From positions 7,581,143 to 7,645,142 of the forward strand of contig CM051005.1 of the NCBI GenBank assembly GCA_027704905.1: DNA of 64,000 nucleotides, written 5' to 3'. Positions within the stretch are counted from its first letter, which is position 1. Each line of letters begins with the position of its first letter. Below, piece after piece: positions 16,846-57,040 of the stretch. The notes below the pieces were generated by a model that saw only the letters and a program-made list of their open reading frames with translations, was not told where the DNA came from and ran no database searches. Source of the DNA: Muraenolepis orangiensis (taxonomy: Eukaryota; Chordata; Actinopteri; Gadiformes; Muraenolepididae). The position numbers and the translations under genes are program-made.

Positions 16846-19525
16846 CAGGGGTGCCCAAATACTTCCCGATGGAGGGCCAAAATTGAACGTGAGGGGAGGG
16901 CCGAGGGCCAAAATGATAATTTTGCAGTACATTAAGTGTGCGGTAAATATATGAGTGCAGTACGTTAAGCATACGTGTGCAAAATAAACACTATATCACA
17001 AAGTCATTTTGAAAAATGAATGGCACTGTTTATTGTGCTTCACATTTAGGTCAATAAAATTACATAACATCGATCTGGCTTCTTTAAATTAAACAAATAA
17101 CTGAAGCACTATGAAATATTTGTGGACAGGTATGGAACATTACCAGTCCTTGGGCCTACCATACTCCCAGGTGACACAATGACTGTATTCTGCCTGTAGT
17201 AGTCCAATCAGTGGGAAACATGAAGCCTGTTCTTGGTTTTTAAAAGCCTCTCAATATCAGGTTCAAGCTGACTAACTGACAAAGTGAGAATGTCATGTAG
17301 GTGAGTGTCAGATAAAGCATTCCTCAGTTTGGACTTGTTAAGATTCATAAGGCTGAAAGCCTGCTCACAGACATAAGTACTTCCAAAGAGGGATAACATA
17401 ACCTGGGCATGTTTGCGGATCTTGCCATATCTGTGTGCGGGAATAGACCTGTAAAAGTCTTGTAAGGAAAGCTCTCTGAACCTGCTATGGAGGTCTGAAT
17501 CAGACTGAAGTTCCAAAAGTTCCATTTGAAGCTCCTCACTGACTGCATCCACATTCACAGAAAAAGGTTGAGCAAACAGCTCAAATGCTGTTGTATTTCC
17601 ACGAAAATCTTCAAAGCGATGGTCAAACTCCACCTCAAGATTGTTGAGAATGTCGAGGTATTTTGGTGTGTCTTCCTCCATCAACCCAACTTCTCTGAGG
17701 CTGGGGAAATGTGCCAAATTTCCTGAAAATACAGACACAAAGACAAAAGCAGCAATGTAAGATGCAAGGTTGTTCATGAAATGAAATACCAATCATCAAT
17801 CAAATGGTGGGCAGGGGATATATTTTGTTTTGTTTATGGCTGCAGTAGACTATGAAAAGCAATACAACTACTGTTTTGGATTTAATGCCTGGTTTTAAAA
17901 AGAACATCTATTTTCCACCAACACAAAGTATACATGCATCACAAACAATATATCTATGATAGCATGGTTGTGACAACAAGCGTAATACATTGTTTTATGT
18001 TCAATAAAATATTAAAGTTAGATCTCACCTGTTGAAAGATGTCTGCTAAGCAGCTGGAGCTTTTGCTTGAAGGCTTTGACATGGTCATACATCTGCGTGA
18101 TCATCTGGTCTCTCCCTTGGAGCTGAAGATTGAGGATATTCAGCAGCTCTGTGATGTCCACAAGAAAAGCCAGGTCTGCAAGCCAGTGACTGTCCGTGGG
18201 CACTTGGATGTTGTTCGTCTTCGTGGCTTGAAACTCCCTTATTTCCTCGCGCAGATCAAAGAAACGCCGCAAAACTTTCCCACGGCTCAACCACCGCACC
18301 TCCTGATGGTACAATACATCACCATACTGGGCATCCATCTCATCAAGCAGAGCTTTGAATTGACGGTGTGAGAGGGCCTTCGAGCGAATATTGTTGACAA
18401 TGGCGACGACATCCTGCATTACGTTTTTCAAGCCCATGTTTTTAGCGCACAGTTGCTCCTGATGCAAAATACAATGGTACTTTAAAATCGAGCCACCAAA
18501 CTCGGAGACCTTGTCCGACACAAGTGCAGTTAGCCCTGCTCGCTTACCGACCATGGCGGGGGCTCCATCAGTCGTGATGCCAGATAGGGTTTCCCACTTC
18601 AAATCGTTCTTGTCCATAACTCGCTCCACTGCCATAAAAATATCGACACCTTTTGTTGTCCCTTTCAATGTTTCAAGCCCCGCTAGTTCTTGACACACTT
18701 CAAAGTCCTCATTGACGCCTCGCAAAAACACCAGCAACTGTGCTGAGTCGGACACGTCGGTGCTTTCATCGCACGCAATGGAGAAGGCAGAAAAGTGACT
18801 TGCTCTTTGGGCTATCTGACCTCGAACGTCTTCGGCCATGTCCTCGACGCGGCGGGTGACAGTGTTCCGTGACAGGCTTATTTGAGAAAATACACGCATC
18901 TGATTTGGACACACATCTTGGGCAGCAATTGTCAAACACTCCTTGACGAAATCACCCGCTGCAAAAGCTCGCCCACTTCTCACGATTGCATTGCTGATGC
19001 GATAACTAGCCCGAGTGGCATTTTCTTGTGCAGTCGACGGCTGAAGTAGAGTTCGCTGCTGGGTGGTTAGCTTTGTTAGCAAGTCTGCTAACTTGACCTT
19101 GCGATGTTCTCCAGTGTACTTTGCGAACTCAGCCGCATGCTTAGTTAGATAGTGACGGCGAATGTTGTATTCTTTTGAAACAGCGACCCTCTGCTTACAA
19201 ACCAGACACACTGCATTTGAATCTACCTCAGTAAAAAAATAATCCTGCTCCCAAGTCTTTTTAAATTTTCGTTTGTCTGTGTGCCACAGCCTACTACGCT
19301 CCATCCTTGAATCCTCTCACTCACTGGTCTTGGGCGTTATCGGATAGCTAGGAGCTGACTGGAGCTCAACAGCGCCACCCTATGGCATTATTTGGTAGTG
19401 CGCCATTAAATCATTTTCAACAAGAGCTTCCGAGCGTTTATGGCGGGACAGTGGGGAAGGCACGGGCCAAATATAAGCGGTCGCGGGCCAAGTTTGGCCC
19501 GCGGGCCCCAATTTGGGCAGCCATG
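16846..19525 (-). mobile_element. Full-length hAT transposon
   Basis: Ends CAGGGGTGCCCAAA and TTTGGGCAGCCATG with target duplication GTCTATAT at 16,838-16,845 and 19,526-19,533. Carries a complete two-exon transposase on the minus strand. Confidence 0.92.
17208..19304 (-). CDS. hAT transposase (GTF2IRD2/ZBED-like), two exons, intact
   Basis: Exon 1 18,029-19,304 and exon 2 17,208-17,722, joined in phase at STG|NLAHFP (596 residues). N-terminal BED-type finger (CLVCKQRV followed by HYLTKH), then RNase-H-like core: DESTDVSDSAQ, TTDGAPAMVGK, and YHCILHQEQLCAK. The exon 2 C-terminus has the hAT dimerisation region (FGSTYVCEQAFSLMNLNKSK). No internal stop. Plausible active element or recent insertion, given unbroken ends and target duplication. 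Confidence 0.85.
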
Positions 19526-19697
19526 GTCTATATAATGTTTGGTAAAGGAGCGCGTCGCCAGTTCTGCGAATTGGCATGGCAGGCTCCATCTCGCTGCAGC
19601 AGATGCTTTCATTTGATGCTTTGTTCAATAAACACCTTGAACTTAGTATCCGGACCTCTGAGAAAGATTCTTATTCCACCGAGTAGAAATTATACTA

Positions 19698-20106
19698 CAC
19701 AACCATGGTGGAACAGCTGATAACACTGTCGGACTAATATTCCATTCTTTAACTTTGAATTCCTTACATAATTCCGTAACACAAACACAAAAACTTACTT
19801 TTTGTTACTTTCCCAACTTGTTTTTACAGATTGTTTAGTAGGGTGAGTATCATTATGGCCCTGTAGATTTGCCCAGTAATTAACAATTAACTGTTTCCTC
19901 CTCAAAAAAAAATGGTATTTCTCCGACCTCTACCTGAAGTGCCAACACTGTAGTAGATCTGACTGCCCCACAACACATCCTTAGTGCTTGTGCCTGGACT
20001 CTATCAAATTTTTGAAGAGAAGAGTATGCAGCTGAACCATACACTACTGATTGGTGTTCGCGGTGCTTATACCTATATAAGGAAAGAACGGAAGATGTCA
20101 TTAAGG
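19698..20106 (-). mobile_element. LINE RT C-terminal fragment (I/Nimb-like)
   Basis: Minus strand encodes VVYGSAAYSSLQKFDRVQAQ, CCGAVRSTTVLALQVEVGE and YWANLQGHNDTHPTKQ, the region just before the RNase H domain in this LINE type. Frame breaks downstream. Probably the same family as the 13.7-14.7 kb pieces. Confidence 0.65.
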
Positions 20107-20119
20107 CTGGCTGTGTTTC

Positions 20120-20292
20120 AAGTCAAGTATAAAGCAGTGATGTGAAAATGTTATATGCAATACCCGACGACAGACAGCAGTTATAAAATAAAAATAAGAT
20201 AAAAATAGAATAAAAATAGAATAAAGTTAAAAAATAAAAATGCAATTTATAAAATGCAAAATATCAGCACAGAAAAGAGCAATATGTATATG
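20120..20292 (+). repeat. Dispersed repeat, same family as 57,045-57,400
   Basis: Shares GTATAAAGCAGTGATGTGAA, then TACCCGACGACAGACAGCAG and the A-rich block with the later copy. Confidence 0.8.
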
Positions 20293-20627
20293 TTGACAGT
20301 CACATGTGTAGCAAGAAACTGGTCATGACGACGAGGTCTTATTTAGCCTTAACTGGCGTGGTTTATTTTCATATGTGCATTGCACCACTTGACCCGCTCT
20401 CCGTGAGAGCTAGAGAGAGAGATAGAAGGGGAGGGAACAATCCCTTATATCTGACGTCAGCTACAATAGCTGCGCCTCCTTACGCCTATAGCGCCCTCTT
20501 ACTGTGGAACAGTTATAGCCTTCAGTTCAACCCTCTTACCCTCCTTTATCGGGTATGTCTCGGTGTGAGAGCACATTGTGTTGAGTAAGACAGACATACA
20601 CACTGAATATGAGAGACACAAATATCC
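20293..20627. other. Spacer downstream of the CXorf38-like gene
   Basis: No exon, transposon end or poly(A) signal could be assigned. Confidence 0.4.
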
Positions 20628-20687
20628 CCACCTGGACTGTGAAAGGTGAACTGGCCATCGATTTTCAGAGCACATTGGGGAGTTCCA

Positions 20688-46982
<26,295 letters not shown>

Positions 46983-47736
46983 TCGTTTATTAGAGTAGAG
47001 ATCATGTATCTCTTCACTGAACTGTCAAACTATCTCTTCTGTTCCATATGACATGCGCACAATACATTGTGTATGGCTAGAATATTAATAACATGTCAAT
47101 TATACCATGTTTAACTTATTTATAATGTACGTTTTGTTTTGTCGGAGGAACTCGTATGTAGCGGCTTATCCTAATCACCGCTGCGAAGACGGCCCTGTTG
47201 TCCACGCCAGTGTTTCTGGCCGTTGAGTTACTATGACTCCACAAATAAAGAAAGGGCACGCGCTTTCGTTATTTGATGAGTCATAGTAAATCATAACCTA
47301 AAACATACAACAAAGCATTTAGAATAATGTTTGTTTGAAGTGATTTACTTACAATTAACAAATTAGAAATAATCAAAATCGATTAGATCCCACTTCTCTC
47401 TGAAGATAAACCGAAAAGGCAATATAAGTATGTTAAATAAAACTTCTAGTAACAGTTGATGACATGAAGAAAATGGCTTTTGCAACGATCAAAAAAAAGA
47501 ACAAAGCATATTTTTTTATATTTAAAAAATAATAATAATAATTAAAATTACAAAATATATATATATCTGGCATGTACCCCCTGCGCTCCCTCTACAGTTT
47601 AGCGCCCTAGGCGAACATCTATAACGCCAGTGCGGCGGGCCGGCCCTGATGGTGTAGTAGCCCGTGCTGGATCAGTGGGCCGGTAATCGGTATAAAAAAA
47701 AAAACGAACCTAAAAACCTGCAGCAGTTGCCTAGAC

Positions 47737-48068
47737 CAGGGGTTCCCAACCGCCGGGCCGTGGACCGGTACCGGGCCGTGGAGGTGTTACTGCCGGGCCG
47801 CGAAACAGCTGTGTTTATCATCAGTATAGGTGAATGGCGGGCGGTATAATCTATATATAGAGATTATATATATAGTATATATAACTATATATATATAGTA
47901 TTATCTATATATATAGATTATATAGCGGTATAATCTATATATATATAGATTAAATATATATCGGCGGCATAACGAGACTTTCAGTTGCACGCGCTACTAG
48001 AGACTACGCGCTAGTGATGTGTTGGTTTTTGTGCCAGTCCGTGGCACAAAAAAGGTTGGGAACCCCTG
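47737..48068. mobile_element. hAT MITE (copy A)
   Basis: Ends CAGGGGTTCCCAACC and GGTTGGGAACCCCTG; flanks GCCTAGAC and GACTAGAC differ at one base. Interior is rich in TATATA palindromes. Copy B at 54,401-54,732. Confidence 0.85.
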
Positions 48069-48331
48069 GACTAGACGGCCCACAGCGGTGTACCAAGGGG
48101 TTTTCTAGTGGAGCCTGTATTCATATTTTATGTTATATTAAACATGAACCACGTTGTACCTCTACCACTGACCAGAGCCCATTAACCATTTTCATCCCGC
48201 AGTCAATATTATGAGCCTAAACTCTACTGTCGTTTCTGTTGTGGCACATTTCCTGTCTGGGAATATAAAGCACATCCTTTCTTGACTCATAAGTCAAGGT
48301 GAACTTGTGTTTTGTACTTTAAACAGACACC

Positions 48332-49401
48332 TCATCTCCCATCATGCTCTGCTCCTGTGAGCTTGTTTTCAACACAAAGGTAATCCATCTTCTCCTTGAA
48401 TATTTTCAACTCAATTTTCTGAATGAATGTAGGGTCATATTTACAGACAGTATTTCCTCCAAACTGCAGGATGAAATCAAGGTTCTGGATCTGTGGAGGA
48501 TTGTTTTGTAATATTTGTTTAATTAAAGTTGTAAGTTTCCAAAACAAATGATGAGAAAGTACGGCTACGACCCACGGCAACTTTGTGATATATCTATATG
48601 TTTTTACACTTGTACGCTATGACGTCCAAAGTGTCTCGGAAAAGGCCCTTCGACGTCACAGAAAGAGCGCCACTAGAGTTCGGAAGCTGAGTGGAACGTT
48701 CACTAGCTGGTTGGCAGAGGTCGGCAAAAACAGGATTGTACTGTCCTGTTTTATGTACTGTCCTGTTTTATGTAGGTCTTATTTTAGTAACGGTGTCAAA
48801 ATGGTATAGATTACTATGTTGAAGCTCCTATATACACATACAAAAATGTTTTATCAAATTATTTTTGATTCACTGGCCCCTTAATCACCGGTATTGCTTA
48901 TAGAAAACTACATTAAAATAACAAAACTCCTGCCAAACCTTTGTCATTTAGCAGACACTTTTATCCAAAGTGACTTACAAGTGTAGGAAGAGTAGAATCA
49001 AAGCATACATTCCAAGATGGGACTAGCTACAGCTCTGCTCTGCATGGGCGCCACCTACCTCAGACACCACATTGGAAAAGCTCTGGAATTCTGGCACCTT
49101 CTCTCCCAGCGCATCCCCCAGAGCCTTGATCCGACGCATGTACAGCTGGAACTCCTCAGAATCCACCCGGAAGCTGGCCGAATGCATGACCCGGTTCCTC
49201 ACATTGGTCACCTGGAGGGGAAAAAAAGATTTAGTCATTTATTGTAAATTAACTATTTTCCTCATTTATTAGCAGAAAAGGCTAGGGCAACTGTCTTAGG
49301 GATGCCTACTGGTACCCTGTCCTTGGGAATGGGTATTTATGTAGGGTGACCCCTTTGGTTTTTCAAAAGGAGGATACCGGGGGAAGGATAGGGGGGGATG
49401 T

Positions 49402-49440
<39 letters not shown>

Positions 49441-52400
49441 AGCGGGCACCTCAGTCAGCAACTTGCTGTTCACAAAACGTTGAAAGTGTTTACAGAAGCT
49501 CATAAAATTAAGGAATGCAGAGATGTCAAAGTCCGCCACCAACTTGTTGTTGTTATTGCCCCTGGGCATGTACACCTAAAAACACACGACATGAAGAAAC
49601 CGTTAGCTTGGGTTAGCTTGAATTAAAGTAGGCTACAAGGAATTACGGATATTATAACACTAAAACGTTACAGGTAATGAAGCTGTATCAAATAACAGGT
49701 ACTATGGAGCTAAAAGCATATAAGAAACAATTGAATTAAATCCTACAGGTTTTTTATTTTTAGTAAACATACCTTGGCCACCTCCCATTTATGTGAAGGC
49801 CACAGGTGAGATGTAGTGTTATTCCAGTACACCTGGTAGCCTTTGCCTTTGTTGGTGTGCTTAGCAGCGATCTCATCTCGCCAAGCACCACACAAACTAC
49901 ACACTTGACACTTCAGACCCTGTGAGTGCAGTGTTACAGGTGACAGAAAGGCAGAATATATTAACAATACATACAATACAAGTACAATACATATTATGAA
50001 TTAATAATAAATAAAAATGCAAGATTCATCTAATAAATGAGCATTAAGCAGGCATATGCACAAGTCAAAACGTATTTAAAAACATTGTTGTTCAGGGTGA
50101 CGTCACCCTGAACAACATAACTTTATACTTCACACCAACGTGAGCACCCGTCTTCTTCACTCAAAATGGTATTTCTATTAATAACTCAGAAATGGAGGCT
50201 ACCATGGTGTTTGCTGCGAATGTCTCTGCAAAAATTGACAGCCCTACTTGTAAAAAGCAATGTGAATGAATGCATCATGACATGTCCTGATACTGTGATA
50301 CCAAAAACACGTCATTTCTCCGCCACTGTACTAGCCACTGAAATTCTAAAATAGTACATTCACAGGTTCTCATTACATTACATTACATAACATGACATTC
50401 ATTTAAAAGACGCTTTTATCCAAAGCGACTAACAATAGTGTTAGTGTTGTCACTCGTTGCCAGAACTACCTGTTGTTACAACCTGAGACTCTCTAGCATT
50501 ACTCCCCGTGTTTCCCCCTGAAGACACTGTCTCAATCTCCTACTACTATAGTACTATAACCATAGGTGCCGATACCGTGGGGGCTTTGGGGCCCGAGCAC
50601 CCACGGAGATTGCCGAGCACCCACATGCGCCAGTCGTGGCCAAATTTACATTGATTTGATGTCAAACTTCATGGTTGGTGCTGGATTGGATCAACTAGAG
50701 GGACTGCGCTGCTGTGATTGGTTACTAACTGTCAGTCCCCTGCTCCTAACCCTAACCACCAATCACAGAACGTTGCTCCGGACGATGTAGCGATGTTGCG
50801 CCGCTGCCCGTGCATGTAGAAATTCCCCAAAGTGTTTCAAGGCAAAGACGCATCATCTTTGAGACCGTTATACCCGACGCGCTGGACCACGACCACGGCC
50901 TCGTCACAAGCCATTGCTTCCAACTACAGCGCGCTAATGTTATTTCTGGAGGACCTGTCTCTAAACGAAAAAGGTGACGCAGGAGGTAAAGCCTACGGTT
51001 TCCTTTGCACCTGCAGAAATGTAGCACATTTTTCTCTTTGAAACTCATGCTGAAATTCTTCTCGCATGCTGCACTCCAAAAGAGGAGGTTGCACCTACAG
51101 AAAGCTAGGCAGATGGTTGACACGCTCAGAGAAGACATAAAGTGTCTTTGTGAAGAAGGATTCCAAGAATTTTGGGAAAATACAACTGCAGCAGCACATG
51201 ACTTGAATTTGGAGAGCCCAACTGTGCCAAGGCCAAGAAAAATGCCCTGCCGACTGGAAGACGGAGGTTTGCCGCCACACCGCTTTCAAACACCAGAAAC
51301 AATGTACCGACAGCAATTCTTTGAGGTCAGGGATGTTTCTCGCCATCCGTCTCCTTCTGACCTGAGACAATCCGTGTCCCGGCCGAGGCTGTCAATCCAG
51401 TGACATGAGCTTGGTCAGGACTGCTCGCATCTGTAAAGTGTGCCGTCCACATCCACCACGAACGAGCGAGGAGCGACCCTCTGGAGGCCCAGACGACACC
51501 GCCCTGTGTGATCACCGGGCAGAGGCCTAATTTTTACAGCTCCTGGAGCACATCATCTGTCCCTGTGTGCTGCACAATCTGGCGAAATCTGAAGGCTGTA
51601 ACATCCAGGTGCTGTGCCTGGTCCAGCTGTGAATACTCGGCCTGGATGCTGTCCACGGTGCACACAGCATGCCGCACGTACAGGGTGTCAGACCCATGCT
51701 TTGAGTTTGAATTGCAGTTTGGCTTTGCATCCGTATCGCCACATCCGACCACCATCCCGAAGTCGTCCGCGATCGGTCGATGCCGGCCAGGCCCGATAGC
51801 AGCTGATGTTGCTTGCACTGATAGATCTCAGGCACTACTGAGACTCTGAAAGGGAGTCATCTCATCCGACCCCATGGCGTCCAAAAGGTCGTCAGACGGC
51901 TACTCGCGTCGTCAAGCTTGCACTGTAAAAAAGCGTCTGCCAAAGTGAAAAGGCGAGCCTTAGGCAACTTGTAAAACACGTCTTCTAGTGTAGGCATATG
52001 GTAGTGAGACCTCAGCAGCGCTTGGTTGAGAGGCTTTGGGTCGATACAGATTCAAAATTTCTCTGGCTTTGCAACAGTCACCATGTTACTTATCCATGCT
52101 GTCGGCTCCGTCACCGGCGCATACATGTGCAGGGCCTGCACATGTATCTATGAAACTGTTATCTAGTGCAGCTCTAATAGTTTTATAGTTTACATATGTA
52201 TTGTTTACATACCTATATATGTACATACATTTATATATATTTATATTTTGATACAACTGCATACCTCATGCTCACTACCTATTACATGAGTTATATATGT
52301 ATAATTCTGCACATATCTCATACCTACTCTAAAAGTAATTTTATACCTGTTTTAGTAGTTTTTTTAGTTGACTGTTTTTACATATTTGACATATTATTCC

Positions 52401-53647
52401 ACAACTGTAAATGATATATTACCATGCACTTTACTGCAACATTTGCACTCTGGTTAGATGCCAAATTCCTTTCGATGTCCTGTACTTGTGCTGTGCAATG
52501 ACAATACATTTTAATCTAATCTAATGCGCCGCATTAGATTAGATTAAAATGTATAACTTTGTGAGCGTCTGATTCAGGCCCGGCGTCATGGGCGGGCCCC
52601 ATGGGGCCAGGCCCGCCCATCCAGGATTTGGGCCCGCCCATGAGAAATCAGGGATTAAAAAAAATTATTATATAAAAATATATTTTTTATTTTTTTATTA
52701 TTATGTTTATTGTTTTTATTTGTAGGGCTTTATCATACCATTCATTTTTGTACTAAACTATGTTGAAACATTAGTATAATATAATTTTTTTATTTTGCTA
52801 TGAAATTCTGAATGAATCTCGCGATACTGGTTTTTCGCGGGGTTGAGTCGTGTGTGTTTTTTTTTAAGTGAGACGCGTCACAGCAACCTGTCAGTTTATA
52901 TGTATCGGCAACAATGGATATTAGGAAGTGGTTCACCAACAATAAGAGCTCACACAAGGATTGTGTCAAGAGACACACCTCTGCTTTAAAGTAGCACGTG
53001 CAAACTGATGCTTAACTTCCTCCTAATTTCCTACTGATGCTCATGCTTAAAACACATTTGCATATTGTATTTGTATATTTTCTGGCAGTATTCTGTTTTT
53101 TGCTGCACAAAAATAACGCCTAAATCTTTCGGCAACTATATAAACATATGTTACGTTACAATGGGGTGGGGCCTGGGGGTCGGGGGGTGGGCCCGCCCTG
53201 GTAAATCAAATGCCCGCCCAGAGATGGATGTCTGCCGCCGGGTCTGGTCTGATTTGTCCATTATTGTGTCTCATTGCTGTTCGTAACGACAATACATGTA
53301 CGACTCCGCATTCTGACACGAATTGATATCGATATTTGATGCCTAATTTTATGGATTTCACGCAGATTATTCAAAATGTTCGTTGATGATAATAGTTGAA
53401 CATTTGCGGAGATCTAGACAAACTAGATCGTACTTACATAGACTTTGCATTTAGGCCTTTGACTGCACTCTGTTTGGTACAAGTTGATCTTCCGCTTCAG
53501 AGTCTTGTGGAAGGCGTCAGTTTCTTTTTCCAGGAAGCCGTCAAGTTGCGTTTTGAGGCACTCCAAGATCATTGTCGTTTTGATCCACATTGTGTATCCC
53601 TCGTCTTGAAACCTCACCATGTACTCCATGGCACCCGAGCTAGCCAT
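48332..53647 (-). CDS. Truncated tandem copy of the CXorf38-like gene (264 residues)
   Basis: Exons: 53,438-53,647; 49,773-49,919; 49,450-49,575; 49,059-49,211; 48,332-48,490. The duplication breakpoint lies at the end of the fifth exon and removed its GTAGGA donor. The frame continues into KLTGAEHDGR and stops at 48,332-48,334. The protein keeps the N-terminal CXorf38 domain with RNRVMH but has no coiled coil or dsRBD. Exons 4 and 5 differ from the full copy by about six residues (for example SDEF/SEEF, LYVRR/LYMRR, SFSK/SFSN, SKYD/CKYD), while exons 1-3 encode identical protein. It has its own copy of the upstream region. Whether it is expressed is unknown. Confidence 0.65.
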
Positions 53648-55020
53648 TCGTTTATTAGAGTAGAGATCATGTATCTCTTCACTGAACTGTCAAACTATCT
53701 CTTCTGTTCCATATGACATGCGCACAATACATTGTGTATGGCTAGAATATTAATAACATGTCAATTATACCATGTTTAACTTATTTATAATGTACGTTTT
53801 GTTTTGTCGGAGGAACTCGTATGTAGCGGCTTATCCTAATCACCGCTGCGAAGACGGCCCTGTTGTCCACGCCAGTGTTTCTGGCCGTTGAGTTACTATG
53901 ACTCCACAAATAAAGAAAGGGCACGCGCTTTCGTTATTTGATGAGTCATAGTAAATCATAACCTAAAACATACAACAAAGCATTTAGAATAATGTTTGTT
54001 TGAAGTGATTTACTTACAATTAACAAATTAGAAATAATCAAAATCGATTAGATCTCACTTCTCTCTGAAGATAAACCGAAAAGGCAATATAAGTATGTTA
54101 AATAAAACTTCTAGTAACAGTTGATGACATGAAGAAAATGGCTTTTGCAACGATCAAAAAAAAGAACAAAACATATTTTTTTATATTTAAAAAATAATAA
54201 TAATAATTAAAATTACAAAATATATATATATCTGGCATGTACCCCCTGCGCTCCCTCTACAGTTTAGCGCCCTAGGCGAACATCTATAACGCCAGTGCGG
54301 CGGGCCGGCCCTGATGGTGTAGTAGCCCGTGCTGGATCAGTGGGCCGGTAATCGGTATAAAAAAAAAACGAACCTAAAAACCTGCAGCAGTTGCCTAGAC
54401 CAGGGGTTCCCAACCGCCGGGCCGTGGACCGGTACCGGGCCGTGGAGGTGTTACTGCCGGGCCGCGAAACAGCTGTGTTTATCATCAGTATAGGTGAATG
54501 GCGGGCGGTATAATCTATATATAGAGATTATATATATAGTATATATAACTATATATATATAGTATTATCTATATATATAGATTATATAGCGGTATAATCT
54601 ATATATATATAGATTAAATATATATCGGCGGCATAACGAGACTTTCAGTTGCACGCGCTACTAGAGACTACGCGCTAGTGATGTGTTGGTTTTTGTGCCA
54701 GTCCGTGGCACAAAAAAGGTTGGGAACCCCTGGACTAGACGGCCCACAGCGGTGTACCAAGGGGTTTTCTAGTGGAGCCTGTATTCATATTTTATGTTAT
54801 ATTAAACATGAACCACGTTGTACCTCTACCACTGACCAGAGCCCATTAACCATTTTCATCCCGCAGTCAATATTATGAGCCTAAACTCTACTGTCGTTTC
54901 TGTTGTGGCACATTTCCTGTCTGGGAATATAAAGCACATCCTTTCTTGACTCATAAGTCAAGGTGAACTTGTGTTTTGTACTTTAAACAGACACCTCATC
55001 TCCCATCATGCTCTGCTCCT
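48357..55020. repeat. Tandem segmental duplication, copy B (6.66 kb)
   Basis: Copy of 41,697-48,356 with few differences: shorter 17-bp minisatellite (TTTTATGTACTGTCCTG), longer (GT)n, scattered substitutions. Holds the truncated gene and duplicates of all nested elements listed for copy A. Confidence 0.95.
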
Positions 55021-55029
55021 CCCAGAGCC

Positions 55030-57040
55030 TTAACTTGTTTTTGTCTCTAGTGATTGAACTCAAGTGAATTTTTATTTGTATAGCCCTTAATCACCGTTCC
55101 AGTCTCAAAGGGCTTCATATGCCACATGTTTACAACACCCCCCAAACCCTAGCCCCCCTAAGGCCAAGAAGAAACTCCCTTAATTATGTAGGAAGTCATC
55201 TTGAGAAGGAACACAGAGTGGAAGGGGATCCCTCCTTCCAGGGATGGTTCAGGAGTGCAATAAGTGACTTATAGTAATGTACATAGTAAAGTACAATTTT
55301 TTTTAATATAAAATAAAATAATATACACAATATACAAGTATTAAAATGAGAATATAATTTGTGTGTGGTGCTGACCGGTATCCTTCAGGTGGGGATCACA
55401 GCGGCACACTGGAAAACAGAAGCAGACTGCGGTGTGGTTAGATGGGGTAGGGTGGACATGGAACATGTAGAGAACCTCTAGTCTAGTACCTATCAGTCTG
55501 ATGGTTAGACGGGGTAGGGTGGACATGGAACATGTAGAGAACCTCTAGTCTAGTACCTATCAGTCTGATGGTTAGATGGGGTAGGGTGGACATGGAACAT
55601 GTAGAGAACCTCTAGTCTAGTACCTATCAGTCTGATGGTTAGATGGGGCAGGGTGGACATGGAACATGTAGAGAACCTCTAGTCTAGTACCTATCGGCAG
55701 CAGGGGTAGGGTAGTGCTGACTAACGGGTCGATTTAGCTGTAACAAGAGCTGAGGGGCACTCCTAAGTGCCAAACGACAATGTAAAAAGGTAGATTAAAA
55801 TATTTCAACAGAGAACTGATGATTGTGCGACAACTCTTTCCAGTACTTTTGAAAGGAAAAGAAGGTTAGAGATGGGCCGATAGTTGCTAAGTACTTGTGG
55901 GTCTAGGCCGGGCTTCTTCAGTAGAGGTTTTATCACAGCAGTCTTGAAGGTAAATGGAACTGTTCCAGTAGACAGGGATAGGTTCATGATGTTAAGCATA
56001 GTAGAACCTTGGTGGGGAGAGGGTCCAGCATACAGGTAGTGGGTTTAGAGGCCTGTGTTAGTTTAGCAAGTTCATCCAAGGAGATTGTGCTGAACTGCAG
56101 GAGGGTTAATTCAGAAAGTACACATAGTGCCCCTCTTACATGATGTTCAGGATGATGGGTGGGGAAGGCATCAATGTATTTTCTAATTGACTCAATTTTG
56201 TGCTCAAAGAATTCCCGAGAAGTTGCTAGCAGAGAGTGAGGAGCCAACTGTTTGAGGTTGTTTTTGCATCAGGCTTCTTACAGTGTCAAACAGAAACTTA
56301 GGGTTGTTCTTGTTCAAGTTGATCACACTTGAGAAGCAGGCATTCCTGGAAGTAGTTAATGCAGCTTTATGGCTGAGCAGGCTGTCATGCCACACAAGAT
56401 GAAAGACTTCACGTTTTGTTGAACACCATTCTAGTCTTCTGCAGCTTGGTTTGTGGGTGCGAGTCTCCTCACTGAACCAAGGCGCTGGCCGTTTGGTGGT
56501 TCGCTTTTTAACAATAAGAGGAGCAGCAGAGTCGATGGCTGCAGATAAGGCAGTGTTAAAGTCTCCGGTAAGACTACCCACAGAGCGACTAAAGTCAGAG
56601 AGGAGCGAGTGAGAAAGGTAACTCAGCTGCCATTGATGCAGTAGTTGCAGGGGTGATGTGACGGCAGCTATGGGTAGCCTGGCACTCATCGCGGGGGCAA
56701 GATACCACCACCTGGAAAGTAAGCAGGAAGTGGTCGGATAAAGCTGAGGTGTAAGGTGAGATGGCCAGGTCTGAGATATCACCACGGGCCAAGACTAGAT
56801 CCAGCGTGTTTCCACCATTGTGGGTAGGGTGCTGGACAAGCTGTTTAAAGCCAAGCACATCTGTTATAGAAAGAAAAATCAGACAGGTTATTCACATGAA
56901 TGTTAAAATCACCAACAAGCTAAACACTGTCAGAATATGTTACAAGGTCAGCCGCAAACTCAGAGAACTCATCCTCATACTACGGGCCGATACTCATGTA
57001 TGGGCCCGGTGGGCGGTATACTATAGCTAAGAAGAATGAA
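55030..57040 (-). mobile_element. LINE (L2/CR1/Rex1-like) ORF2 remnants and 3' end
   Basis: Minus strand: endonuclease-domain end (HNGGNTLDLVLARGDISDLA, then ALSDHFLLTF), linker (KRTTKRPAPWFSEETRTHK) and RT start (LKKPGLDPQVLSNYRPISNL). Frame breaks, and most of the RT is deleted. The 3' end has TTTATTTGTATAGCCCTT (plus strand) and a four-copy 67-bp repeat. Confidence 0.7.
55436..55695. repeat. 67-bp minisatellite, four copies
   Basis: Unit begins GGTTAGATGGGGTAGGGTGG; copies start at 55,436, 55,503, 55,570 and 55,637, nearly identical. Confidence 0.93.

Larger units (their letters stand above)
16575..19697 (+). mobile_element. LTR block with inverted LTR fragment, split by a hAT transposon
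   Basis: About 16,710-16,845 plus 19,534-19,697 is a copy of the 8.0-8.4 kb LTR, plus orientation, ending GAAATTATACTACA. About 16,575-16,680 is the same LTR's 3' end inverted, joined through the palindrome AGTTTATGGCTCAAAC/GTTTGAGCCATAAACT. The hAT element at 16,846-19,525 splits the LTR at its TATA region. Confidence 0.65.
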
